A stretch of 11,706 nucleotides of DNA from an uncultured Lysobacteraceae bacterium (GCA_946480705.1 CAMLLF010000046.1:1-11706), one strand, 5' to 3'. Positions 1 to 6,535 are shown, counted from the stretch's first letter. The notes: generated by a model from the sequence alone, not told the origin. Translations and numbers: made by a program.

Positions 1-335
1 TGGACTCGGGTTCCGTCGCGAGCCCGAACCGCGAAACCGAGGCGATGCGCGACGGCAGCGACGCGGTGTCCGACTGGCCGTTGCTCAATGCGCTGCTCAA
101 TACCGCCGGCGGCGCGACCTGGGTCTCGCTGCATCATGGCGGCGGCGTCGGCATGGGCTACAGCCAGCATTCGGGCGTCGTCATCGTCTGCGACGGCAGC
201 GAAGCGGCCGACAGGCGCCTCGCGCGCGTGCTCTGGAACGATCCCGGCACCGGCGTCATGCGCCACGCCGACGCGGGCTACGCGATCGCGCAGGACTGCG
301 CGCGGGAGCAGGGGCTGAAGTTGCCGATGCTCTGA
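1..335 (+). CDS. hutU: Urocanate hydratase (urocanase), C-terminal part
   Basis: This is the last 110 residues of urocanase, which converts urocanate to imidazolone propionate in histidine degradation in the cytoplasm, using tightly bound NAD+. The window opens inside the gene; the complete codons begin at base 3 and the stop is TGA at 333-335. The family signature is plain: [15 protein letters not shown], then [19 protein letters not shown], the glycine-rich [15 protein letters not shown] and a final [16 protein letters not shown] block, all typical of the urocanase C-terminal domain. No frameshift or unusual residue is visible. The rest of the gene, and any other hut genes, would lie to the left. 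It is convergent with the DUF4166 gene, with a nested hairpin between them. The ATG at 45 is internal and is not a real start. Confidence 0.95.
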   Translation, partial: DSGSVASPNRETEAMRDGSDAVSDWPLLNALLNTAGGATWVSLHHGGGVGMGYSQHSGVVIVCDGSEAADRRLARVLWNDPGTGVMRHADAGYAIAQDCAREQGLKLPML

Positions 336-347
336 GTTCAGCAACTC

Positions 348-404
348 GAGGTGAGTAAGTCGCGACTGGAGAAGCGACATCTCCAGTTCTTGTCTACTCA
401 CCTC
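348..404. terminator. Nested hairpin between convergent genes, member of a local repeat family
   Basis: GAGGTGAGTA at 348-357 is the exact reverse complement of TACTCACCTC at 395-404. Inside it ACTGGAGA at 365-372 pairs with TCTCCAGT at 380-387. The structure starts 13 bases after the hutU stop and its right arm contains the stop codon (394-396) of the opposing DUF4166 gene. There is no clean run of T, so it is not a textbook rho-independent terminator, but its place suggests a bidirectional 3'-end signal. The right arm carries CTCCAGTT-N7-ACTCACCTC, which recurs with the same spacing at 7503-7526. Confidence 0.6.
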
Positions 405-969
405 CAGTTTCTGCTTCAAGCATTCCGGAATAGCGCAGCACGCGCCCGACGATCGGCAGGCAGAACTCGACTTCGAACGCGTAGCGCCCGTCGACGATGC
501 GCTTGCCGGCCTGCGAGCGTGGCAACAGCGCGAGCGGGACCGGCAGGCCGTGCCAGCGCGCGCCGCGCAATGCCCAATGCCAGCCGCCGTCGCGCACGTC
601 GACGCCGAGATCGAGCGTCAGCGGCCCGGTGCGCTCGAGCCAGCCGCCGCCGGGGAATTTTCCGTAGGGCACGAACGACGAGACCATCTCGCCGCCGTTG
701 TCGAAGCGGCGACTCCAGATCAGTGCATCGTCGCGATGAACGATGCGCACCTCGAAACCGCACTCGGTGCGGTCGGCCGGAATGCCGAGGCCGCGCGCGA
801 GGCGGCGCCCGAGGACGCCGGCCGCGCCGCGGCCGCAGTCGACCGCGATGCGGCCGCTCAGTCGCCCGCCACGGCGATGCAGCGTCTGCAGCAGAGGGTG
901 CAATTGGGAAAATGAGTCGCCGAACCAGCGCGTGACGACGGTCTCTGCGCCGTGGCCGGCGGCGGGCAA
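394..969 (-). CDS. DUF4166 domain-containing protein
   Basis: The frame carries the usual DUF4166 pattern: TRWFGDSFSQLHPLLQTLH near the start, a LSGRIAVDCGRG stretch, GLGIPADRTECGFEVRI, IWSRRFDNGG in the middle, and a C-terminal HGLPVPLALLP ... AFEVEFCLPIVGRVLRYSGML. The domain has no assigned biochemical function and I do not invent one. No ATG gives a sensible start: upstream ATGs in this frame would overlap the preceding gene by more than 90 bases and add an arginine-rich, non-family stretch. I chose TTG at 969, 15 bases after the upstream stop, which gives 191 residues, about the length expected for the domain; the ribosome site is weak. It is probably co-transcribed with the membrane gene just upstream. 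The final codons and stop fall inside the hairpin at 348-404. Confidence 0.72.
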   Translation of the reverse strand: MPAAGHGAETVVTRWFGDSFSQLHPLLQTLHRRGGRLSGRIAVDCGRGAAGVLGRRLARGLGIPADRTECGFEVRIVHRDDALIWSRRFDNGGEMVSSFVPYGKFPGGGWLERTGPLTLDLGVDVRDGGWHWALRGARWHGLPVPLALLPRSQAGKRIVDGRYAFEVEFCLPIVGRVLRYSGMLEAETGGE

Positions 970-983
970 GGGCGCGGCCGCGC

Positions 984-1319
984 TCAGTTCGACGGTGGGT
1001 TCAGCAGCCGCGTCAGGCGCAGCGCGAAAGCGAACAGCAGGACGGCGAGCAGCGCCGGCACTGCGGCGGCCAGCCATTCGGCCGCGCCGTTGGCGACCCA
1101 CACGGCGAGCCCGGTCACGATGAACGTGCAGGCGAGCAGTGACAGCAGCAGCGAAACGCCGGCGACGAGGCCGATCGACAGAAGCGAAGCGGGATTGCCC
1201 GGAACGGCGACCGTGGTTTCGCGCTGGCTGCGGTGACGCAGACGGCGCCGGCGAAACACGAAGGACCGCGGCGCGGCGCCGCCGGTCGGGGGAAGAGCAA
1301 GGGCCTTGGAGGCGCTCAT
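984..1319 (-). CDS. Small two-helix membrane protein of unknown function
   Basis: The protein has 111 residues. A basic, proline-containing N-terminal tail (residues 1-44, with FVFRRRRLRHR) is followed by two clear membrane helices, about 46-71 (LLSIGLVAGVSLLLSLLA...) and 78-103 (...AAVPALLAVLLFAFAL), then a short basic end. The arginines before helix 1 suggest the N-terminus stays in the cytoplasm. I do not recognise a named family. The frame opens further upstream to an ATG at 1445, but the extra 42 residues are hydrophilic and lie in the divergent intergenic region, so I chose the ATG at 1319; an AGGA lies about 15 bases upstream, rather far. It leads directly into the DUF4166 gene and may share its job, which is unknown. 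Confidence 0.6.
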   Translation of the reverse strand: MSASKALALPPTGGAAPRSFVFRRRRLRHRSQRETTVAVPGNPASLLSIGLVAGVSLLLSLLACTFIVTGLAVWVANGAAEWLAAAVPALLAVLLFAFALRLTRLLNPPSN

Positions 1320-1437
1320 GACGGGTGCGAGTATTCCTGCGATCGTGTGGATTGCCTGTGATGACGCAGCAGAGGCGGATTTCCCCTCATGCCCGCGCCC
1401 GCTTCGCACGTGGCGGCCGACGAACGGCAATCCAAGC

Positions 1438-1451
1438 GCGACCAAGGTCGC
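1438..1451. promoter_or_regulatory. Short palindrome in a divergent intergenic region
   Basis: GCGACC-AA-GGTCGC is a perfect six-base inverted repeat. It lies about 20 bases upstream of the promoter-like TTGACC at 1470, between two divergent membrane-protein genes, so it could be an operator. No known regulator site is recognised, and six-base palindromes are expected by chance in GC-rich DNA. Confidence 0.25.
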
Positions 1452-1469
1452 ACTGCGGTTCCCGCACGT

Positions 1470-1498
1470 TTGACCTCACCGGCAGCAGACCGTAAAAC
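1470..1498 (+). promoter_or_regulatory. Sigma-70-type promoter for the membrane/haem gene pair
   Basis: TTGACC at 1470-1475 is separated by exactly 17 bases from TAAAAC at 1493-1498, giving five of six and four of six matches to the -35 and -10 consensus. The transcript would start near 1505, leaving a short leader with GGAGAG at 1514-1519 ahead of the GTG at 1526. This is the best promoter match I found in the window. Confidence 0.55.
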
Positions 1499-1525
1499 GT
1501 AGCCGCATCTTTCGGAGAGTACACC

Positions 1526-1915
1526 GTGGCGATCAAAGGGGCCGGCGGCACGCCGGGCGGTATCGGGCAGTTCCTGTTCGGGTTCGCGCTGGCCGTGGCC
1601 GGCGGCTGGCTGCTCACGAATCAGGTCGTCGTCAGCGGCGGCTCGTGGGCGCTCTGGGGCTACAACACGTTCGGGCTTTCGCTGATCCCGTTCGTCCTTG
1701 GCATCGGGCTGCTGTTCTTCGACGGGCGCTCGGTGCCCGGATGGCTGCTGACGATCGCGGGTCTCGTCATCGTGATCGCCGGCGTCATCGTCAATCTGCG
1801 CGTGTATTTCCTGCAGACCAGCCTGTTCAACACGCTGCTGATGCTCGTGCTGCTGTTCGGCGGCATCGGGCTGATAGCGCGCTCGCTGCGCTCGCAGGGG
1901 CCGGTGTCGTCATGA
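1526..1915 (+). CDS. Four-helix integral membrane protein, unknown function
   Basis: The protein has 129 residues, nearly all hydrophobic. Four membrane helices can be placed at about residues 13-33, 46-66, 71-91 and 101-118, separated by short glycine- or arginine-containing turns (FFDGRSVPGW between helices 2 and 3). The N-terminus MAIKGAGGTPGGIGQ is glycine-rich. The start is GTG at 1526, supported by GGAGAG seven bases upstream and by the promoter at 1470-1498. I do not recognise a named family. Its stop overlaps the ATG of the next gene (ATGA, 1912-1915), so the two are translationally coupled. The neighbour is an exported single-haem protein, so a membrane partner for electron transfer is possible, but this protein shows no haem or metal ligands of its own. 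Confidence 0.8.
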   Translation: MAIKGAGGTPGGIGQFLFGFALAVAGGWLLTNQVVVSGGSWALWGYNTFGLSLIPFVLGIGLLFFDGRSVPGWLLTIAGLVIVIAGVIVNLRVYFLQTSLFNTLLMLVLLFGGIGLIARSLRSQGPVSS

Positions 1916-2427
1916 GCCCTCGCACACGCCGCCTGTCGGCGCTCGCGCTTGCGGCGGTGCCGTTCGCCGCCTGGGCCTGGCCTGTGGCCGAACCGGCGCT
2001 GATCCGCCTGCCGTTTTTCGACGAATGCGACAGCATCGACGCGATTCCGATGCGCCAGCACGTCAACTACAACGTTGACATCCAGCCGATCTGGAGCGCG
2101 CGCTGCGCGAACTGCCATGTCGAACCCGAAGGCGGCAACGCGGCGGCCGACCTTTTTCTCGACCCGCCGAACTCCTGGTTCTTTCTCTACAACGAGCCGA
2201 GCAGCCAGGACCCCGAATTGATCCGTGTCGTGCCGAACCGCCCGTGGCAAAGCCTGCTGTTCACGAAGCTCAACTGCGACGTCGTCGACATCGGCGTGCG
2301 CATGCCGCGCGACCGCCAGCCGATTCCGATCGCCGAGCAGGCGCTCGTGCACGACTGGATACTCGCCGGCGCGCCGGAGACCGACGACGACACGATCTTC
2401 CGCGCGCGGTTCGAGCTTCGCGGGTGA
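1912..2427 (+). CDS. Exported single-haem cytochrome c-like protein
   Basis: The protein has 171 residues. A signal-like segment (residues 1-22: three arginines, then LSALALAAVPFAAWA) points to export to the periplasm or retention as an anchor. CANCH at residues 65-69 is a c-type haem attachment motif. Around it the arrangement VDIQPIWSARCANCH ... VGVRMPRDRQPI ... EQALVHDWILAGAP resembles the cytochrome c domains found in planctomycete-type and related proteins, where a late MP motif can supply the distal methionine (here Met131) and the final LVxxWIxxGAP helix closes the fold. The start ATG overlaps the upstream stop by four bases; the frame stays open further upstream, but that stretch is only a shadow of the membrane gene. 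Electron transfer is the likely role; the partner is not evident. Confidence 0.82.
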   Translation: MSPRTRRLSALALAAVPFAAWAWPVAEPALIRLPFFDECDSIDAIPMRQHVNYNVDIQPIWSARCANCHVEPEGGNAAADLFLDPPNSWFFLYNEPSSQDPELIRVVPNRPWQSLLFTKLNCDVVDIGVRMPRDRQPIPIAEQALVHDWILAGAPETDDDTIFRARFELRG

Positions 2428-2442
2428 CGACAGGAAACGACT

Positions 2443-2500
2443 GAGAGGAGTGAGAAAAGAGTGGACGGGCCGGCTCCCGTACTCTTTTCTCACTCCTCTC
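2443..2500. terminator. Long perfect hairpin after the haem-protein gene
   Basis: The 20 bases at 2443-2462 are exactly the reverse complement of 2481-2500. After a two-base bulge (2463-2464) a further five pairs form between 2465-2469 and 2476-2480, leaving a six-base loop. The outer stem is strongly purine on one side and pyrimidine on the other, unlike the surrounding coding DNA. It begins 15 bases after the stop of the haem-protein gene and ends 19 bases before the SDR start, so it probably ends the upstream transcript or protects its 3' end. A related composition (blocks like CTCAC and CTCC) is seen in the hairpins at 348-404 and 7476-7544. Confidence 0.65.
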
Positions 2501-2519
2501 CACGTCAAGGCATTCCTCC

Positions 2520-3293
2520 ATGGATATGCAACTCGCCGGCAAGGTCGCCGTCGTCACCGGAGCGAGCCGCGGCATCGGCCGTTGCGTCGTCGAGGCGCTC
2601 GCGCGCGAAGGCGCACATGTCGTCGCGATCGCGCGTTCGGCCGCGAGCCTCGACGAACTCGTCGCCGGGCTGCCGGTACCGGGGATCGCGGTTGCGGCGG
2701 ATCTGCGCGAGGCCGATGCGGCACAGCGCATCGTCGACGCGGCGCTCGCCACGTTCGGACGCCTTGACGTCCTCGTCAACAACGCCGGCGCGACCGTGCG
2801 CGGCGATTTTCTCGCGCTCGACGACGCGGCCTGGCAGGACGGTTTCGCCCTGAAGTTCTTCGGGGCCATGCGGCTGAGCCGTGCGGCCTGGCCGGCGCTG
2901 CAGGTCGCGCAGGGCGCGATCGTCAACGTCGTCGGCATCGGCGGGCGCACCGGCAGTGCCGAATTCACCGTGGGCGGCGCGGTCAACGCGGCGCTGTTGA
3001 ATCTGACGAAAGCGCTGGCCGACCGCGGCGTCGCCGACGGCGTGCGCGTCAACGCGATCAATCCGAGTTCGATCGCGACGGATCGGCTCCAGGGGCGCGT
3101 GCGTGCGCTGGCCGGGGAACGCGGCATCGACGAAGACGCGGCCGCGCGCGAGATTGCGGCCACGCTGCGCGTCGCGCGCTTCGGCACGCCCGAGGAAATC
3201 GCCGCGGCTGTCGTGTTTCTCGCATCGCCGCGCGCGGCCTACTGCCAGGGCGCCGTGCTCGACGTCGACGGCGGGCAGACGCGCACGTTGTGA
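2520..3293 (+). CDS. SDR-family protein lacking the usual catalytic residues
   Basis: The protein has 257 residues with a Rossmann fold of the classical short-chain dehydrogenase type. TGASRGIG (13-20) is the dinucleotide-binding loop and NNAGA (87-91) the following family motif; the C-terminal DVDGG is also typical. The catalytic tetrad Asn-Ser-Tyr-Lys is not there. Aligned by eye, the four positions read Lys112 (in FALKFFG), Gly139 (in NVVGIGG), and Gly152 and Asn156 in VGGAVNAALL, where YxxxK is expected. I recall relatives with a similar FTxGGxVNAALL block, so this is probably a stable subfamily rather than decay. The start ATG at 2520 has AAGG about 11 bases upstream. The substrate cannot be told, and normal dehydrogenase chemistry is doubtful. 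Confidence 0.88.
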   Translation: MDMQLAGKVAVVTGASRGIGRCVVEALAREGAHVVAIARSAASLDELVAGLPVPGIAVAADLREADAAQRIVDAALATFGRLDVLVNNAGATVRGDFLALDDAAWQDGFALKFFGAMRLSRAAWPALQVAQGAIVNVVGIGGRTGSAEFTVGGAVNAALLNLTKALADRGVADGVRVNAINPSSIATDRLQGRVRALAGERGIDEDAAAREIAATLRVARFGTPEEIAAAVVFLASPRAAYCQGAVLDVDGGQTRTL

Positions 3294-3318
3294 CGACGAG
3301 GTTCTCGCCCGTCGTCAC
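3290..3318. terminator. Hairpin between convergent SDR and PhzF genes
   Basis: GTGACGACG at 3290-3298 is the exact reverse complement of CGTCGTCAC at 3310-3318, with an 11-base loop. The left arm contains the SDR stop codon (3291-3293). It lies in the 48-base gap between two converging genes. There is no T-run on either strand, so its action as a terminator is inferred from position and stem strength. Confidence 0.5.
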
Positions 3319-3341
3319 CTGACGCGACGTCGTTCTTTGCC

Positions 3342-4220
3342 TCAGCGCCAGAACGCACGACCGTCGACGACGGTGTGCGTGCGGCCGCCGACCCAGACCG
3401 TGCCGTCGGCCTCGATCCGGATGCCGATGCGCGCGTCGTGACCGATTTCGCGACCCTGGCTCACGCGGTAGCCGCGTGCGAGCGGGCCGTCGGGTTCGCC
3501 GGCGGCGATCCACGCGGCAATCAGGCCGTTCGCCGCGCCCGAAGCCGGGTCTTCGGCGATGCCGACGCCGGCCGGAAACGCGCGCACGGCGACCTCGTAA
3601 TCGGACTGGTTGCAGCGCGCGAACACGCAGAGGCCGAGACTGTCGCTGGCCTTCGCCAGCCGCGCGATCGCGGCGTGGTCGGGCTGCCACTGGCGCAGCG
3701 TCGTCTCCTCGGCGAATTCGGCGATCCACCAGCGCCGGCCGCCCTCGACGAAGCCCGGCGGCAGCGCGCCGAGCGGTGTGCGATCGAGGATCGCGCGCAC
3801 GAGCTTGGCATGCAGCACTTCAGGTTCGAGCGCGCGCGCGCGCGGGGCTTGCACCGACAGCAAGCGACCCTGTGCGTCGTGTGCGACATGGATCGGCAGC
3901 AGGCCGGCGCCGCATTCCTGCACGATCCGTTCGCTGTGATTCGCGACGAAGCCGGTTTCGAGCGCGGCATGCGCACTGCCGATCGTGGGATGCCCCGCGA
4001 ATGCGATCTCGCGCTGTGGCGTGAAGATGCGGACGCGATAGCTCGCGTCGGGCTGCGTCGGCGGCAACAGGAACGTGGTCTCGACGAGGCCGGTCCATCT
4101 TGCGAAGCGCTGCATCGTCGCGTCGTTCCAGCCCGCGGCGCCGAGCACGACGCCGAGCGGATTGCCGCCGCCGGCGTGCTCGGCGAAGACGTCGAGTTGC
4201 AGATAGCGCACGGTGTCCAT
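3342..4220 (-). CDS. PhzF family isomerase-like protein
   Basis: The protein has 292 residues and belongs to the PhzF/YddE family of diaminopimelate-epimerase-fold enzymes, most of which have no known substrate. All key motifs are present: the N-terminal QLDVFAEHAGGGNPLGVV, the proposed catalytic Glu47 in GLVETTFLLPP, FAGHPTIGSA (residues 74-83), and EDPASGAANG (223-232), the second half of the active site. Length fits the family. I start it at ATG 4220 (MDTVRYLQLDVF); an ATG seven codons earlier adds MCGYAGR, which is not family-like. No ribosome site is visible, but TACGCT sits six bases before this ATG, so a leaderless transcript is possible. It lies 61 bases downstream of the LytTR regulator on the same strand. 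The name does not imply phenazine synthesis: no other phz genes are seen. Confidence 0.92.
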   Translation of the reverse strand: MDTVRYLQLDVFAEHAGGGNPLGVVLGAAGWNDATMQRFARWTGLVETTFLLPPTQPDASYRVRIFTPQREIAFAGHPTIGSAHAALETGFVANHSERIVQECGAGLLPIHVAHDAQGRLLSVQAPRARALEPEVLHAKLVRAILDRTPLGALPPGFVEGGRRWWIAEFAEETTLRQWQPDHAAIARLAKASDSLGLCVFARCNQSDYEVAVRAFPAGVGIAEDPASGAANGLIAAWIAAGEPDGPLARGYRVSQGREIGHDARIGIRIEADGTVWVGGRTHTVVDGRAFWR

Positions 4221-4281
4221 GCGGCCAGCGTAGCCGCACACCCCGGTCTCGCGCCAGCGCGAAAACGGCGCCGTTGCGGAC

Positions 4282-5157
4282 TCAGGCGCCGGCGAGCGCG
4301 CGTTCGCGCAGGCCGCTGCGGAAACGCCGGCTGCACGGCAGCGTCGCCCCGTCCTTCAGGTGCAGCCGCGCGTCGCCGGTTTCCAGCGGTTCGATCATCG
4401 CGACCTGGTCGAGATTGACGATGTAGCTGCGGTGCACGCGCGCGAAGCGCTGCGGATCGAGTCGCGCCTCGATGCCGGCGATCGTGCTGCGCAGCGGATA
4501 GTCGCGTCCGCGGACATGGAGGTTCGCGTAGTTGCCGGCGGCCTGTATCCACTCGATGTCGTCGGCGGCGATCAGGAACTCGCGGCCGAGCTTGCGCACG
4601 AGAAAGCGCTCGGGTCGCTCCAGCGGTTCGACCGGCGGCCCGACGTCCGGGGCTTCGAGCAGGCGGGCCTCGCCCTGCAGGCGCAGGAGCAGGAACCGGT
4701 AGACATGGATCAGTGCGACGGTCGAGACGAACTCGCGGACGTCCTTCAGATATTCATAGCCGAGTTCGAGCGGCCAGTTGCCGAAGTCGTACTGCTCGCC
4801 CTGCGTCGCATAGGCGAGCTTGCGCAGCGCGACCATGCCGACCACATGCAGCAGCGACCAGACGATGCTGGCCGCGAGGTACCAGGGCAGGTGGCGGCGC
4901 CACGTGTCGTGATGCAGCGGAAAGCGGCGCGTGAATGCGACGACGGCCGGCACCAGCATAAGGATCACGAAGCCGCTGGACGTCTCCCAGACCGCGGGCT
5001 TCCACGGGGCGAAGTCCAGGTGCGAGCGCTGCACGTCCATCATGACGGTCAGGCTGTTGAACAGGGCATTGATCAGGAAGCCGAAGATCCAGAAGCCGAT
5101 CTCGGCGCTGCGGCGCCAGGGCCGGTAGCGGGCCAGCCAGTTCGCGGTGTCGGTCAT
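4282..5157 (-). CDS. Membrane-anchored LytTR-type transcriptional regulator
   Basis: The protein has 291 residues. The N-terminal half holds four likely membrane helices (about 20-40, 61-77, 92-112 and 141-160). The C-terminal part, about 184-287, is a LytTR DNA-binding domain: ERFLVRKLGREFLIAADDIEWIQAAGNY, then FARVHRSYIVNLDQVAMIEP and a final SRRFRSGLRERAL. There is no receiver domain, so the signal probably reaches DNA binding through the membrane part rather than by phosphorylation. The ATG at 5157 has no ribosome site but has TAGAAT seven bases upstream. It diverges from the acyltransferase gene across 148 bases and precedes the PhzF gene; pairs of this kind often mean the regulator controls its neighbour, which is inference here. 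Confidence 0.9.
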   Translation of the reverse strand: MTDTANWLARYRPWRRSAEIGFWIFGFLINALFNSLTVMMDVQRSHLDFAPWKPAVWETSSGFVILMLVPAVVAFTRRFPLHHDTWRRHLPWYLAASIVWSLLHVVGMVALRKLAYATQGEQYDFGNWPLELGYEYLKDVREFVSTVALIHVYRFLLLRLQGEARLLEAPDVGPPVEPLERPERFLVRKLGREFLIAADDIEWIQAAGNYANLHVRGRDYPLRSTIAGIEARLDPQRFARVHRSYIVNLDQVAMIEPLETGDARLHLKDGATLPCSRRFRSGLRERALAGA

Positions 5158-5164
5158 GCGCGGG

Positions 5165-5170
5165 ATTCTA
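5165..5170 (-). promoter_or_regulatory. Candidate -10 element placing a leaderless start for the LytTR gene
   Basis: Read on the minus strand the sequence is TAGAAT, five of six matches to TATAAT, followed by CCCGCGC and the ATG at 5157. A transcript from it would begin at or next to the A of the ATG, which fits the lack of a ribosome site. No good -35 is visible 17 bases upstream. Confidence 0.35.
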
Positions 5171-5198
5171 CGGAGCGCCGCGCGGGGTCGCGCGCGAT

Positions 5199-5225
5199 TC
5201 GTCCCCGCCGTCCGCCGCTCGTCCC
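5199..5225. promoter_or_regulatory. Direct repeat TCGTCCC in the divergent regulator/acyltransferase region
   Basis: TCGTCCC occurs at 5199-5205 and again at 5219-5225, 20 bases apart from start to start, about two helical turns. LytTR proteins commonly bind as pairs to direct repeats about two turns apart, so this could be the regulator's own site. The bases do not match the known LytTR consensus closely. Confidence 0.25.
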
Positions 5226-5305
5226 AAACCGTGGTCGATCAAGCCCTTGGCGCGCGACGCCGGGACCGCGTCGCGTGAATCTCGGCGCACACTCTCGGAG
5301 AACCC

Positions 5306-6535
5306 ATGAACCGCCGCCACGACATCGACGCCCTGCGCGTCATCGCTTTCGCGTTCCTGATCCTCTATCACGTCGGCATGCTCTACGTCGGCGAGTGGGG
5401 CTGGCACATCAAGAGCGCGTACACGTCCGACGCCCTGCAACTGCCCATGCTGTTCATGAACCGCTGGCGCATGGACCTGATATTTCTTATCTCGGGCATG
5501 GCCGCGGCCTTCGTGCTGAAGTCCGGCGAGACCGGCCGGTTCCTCGCGATGCGCAGCTGGCGCCTGCTGCTGCCGCTGACCTTCGGCATCGTCGCCGTCG
5601 TGCCGGTACAGCCCTATGTCCAGGGCGTGACCAACGGCGTCGTCGAACCGGGATTCTGGAACTTCCTTGCCGAGTACTACACCGCGAAGCGCTGGCCCGA
5701 GAACGCGTTCGACGGCTGGGAACACGGCTATACCTGGAACCATCTGTGGTATCTCGCCTATCTCTGGGTCTACACCCTGGTACTCGCCGCGCTGCTGCCG
5801 GCGCTTCACAGCGGCGGGGGCCGGCGCCTCGCCGACGGCTTCGGCAATCTGCGCGGCGTCGCGCTGCTCGTGTTGCCCGGGCTGCCGCTGCTCCTCTACA
5901 GCCTGACGCTGCAGCCGCATTTCCCCGAGCGCGGCGATTTCATCCACGACTGGTATCGCAACGCGGTCTATTTCACGGTGTTCGTCTACGGCTTCGTGAT
6001 CGCGCGCCACGACGGCTTCTGGCGCGAAGCGCTGCGCCTGCGAAAGATCGCGCTGGCGTTCGCGCTGACCGCATTCGCCGTCTACGCGATCGCGCGGCAC
6101 GATCTGCCCGACGAAATCCCGTACTGGCACGAAGTCGTGATCGTCACCTTGCGCAACCTCTACGTCTGGGCCGCGCTGCTCGCAATCCTCGGCTGGGCGC
6201 ATGCATTGCTGAATCGCCCGTTCGCCTGGCTGCCGCGCGCGAACGAAGCCGTCTATCCCTGGTACATGCTGCACCAGAGCCTGATCGTGCTGATCGCGTA
6301 CTGGCTCGTGCCGTTGAAGCTCGGCGGGTTCTGGGAAGGCGTGCTCGTCATCGCCGGAACGGTCGGCGGATGCTGGGTGCTGCACGAGTACGTGATCCGC
6401 CGCGTCGCGCTGCTGCGCCCGCTGTTCGGACTCAAGCCGCTCGGTGCCGCGCGCGAACCGTCGGCGTTGCGCATGGCGGCCTACGGCATCGTCCCGTTCG
6501 CGACGCTCGTGATCATCGTCGTGTCGCAGGGCTGA
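5306..6535 (+). CDS. Acyltransferase family 3 integral membrane protein
   Basis: The protein has 409 residues and about ten membrane helices. The N-terminus RRHDIDALRVIAFAFLILYHVGM holds the family's Arg11-x10-His22 motif; other landmarks are FMNRWRMDLIFLISGMAAAFV, WHLWYL-like WNHLWYLAYLWVY, and the late EAVYPWYMLHQSLIVLIAYW. This family (related to OpgC/OafA) moves acyl groups, often acetyl or succinyl, onto sugars of glycans or lipids across the inner membrane; the acceptor here is unknown. The start ATG has GGAG five bases upstream (5297-5300). It is divergent from the membrane LytTR regulator, which is its likely controller. The stop lies in a hairpin shared with the opposing HNH gene. 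Confidence 0.9.
   Translation: MNRRHDIDALRVIAFAFLILYHVGMLYVGEWGWHIKSAYTSDALQLPMLFMNRWRMDLIFLISGMAAAFVLKSGETGRFLAMRSWRLLLPLTFGIVAVVPVQPYVQGVTNGVVEPGFWNFLAEYYTAKRWPENAFDGWEHGYTWNHLWYLAYLWVYTLVLAALLPALHSGGGRRLADGFGNLRGVALLVLPGLPLLLYSLTLQPHFPERGDFIHDWYRNAVYFTVFVYGFVIARHDGFWREALRLRKIALAFALTAFAVYAIARHDLPDEIPYWHEVVIVTLRNLYVWAALLAILGWAHALLNRPFAWLPRANEAVYPWYMLHQSLIVLIAYWLVPLKLGGFWEGVLVIAGTVGGCWVLHEYVIRRVALLRPLFGLKPLGAAREPSALRMAAYGIVPFATLVIIVVSQG

Noticed and set aside
351..935. Plus-strand open frame of 194 codons opposite DUF4166
   Set aside because: Extremely Arg-rich antisense translation with no motif, typical of shadow frames in GC-rich DNA.
970..1101. Longer DUF4166 protein starting at ATG 1101 or 1077
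   Set aside because: It would overlap the upstream membrane gene by over 90 bases and add an Arg-rich stretch that matches only a frame-shifted reading of that gene.
1320..1445. Upstream start (ATG 1445) for the two-helix membrane protein
   Set aside because: The added 42 residues look non-coding, occupy the divergent promoter region, and a nearer ATG at 1319 gives a sensible protein.
3342..4220. A phenazine biosynthesis locus based on the PhzF match
   Set aside because: No other phz genes are present; PhzF-family proteins are widespread and mostly unrelated to phenazines.
5168..6385. A 405-codon open frame on the minus strand opposite the acyltransferase
   Set aside because: Pure shadow frame with charged low-complexity content; the opposite strand encodes an intact membrane acyltransferase.
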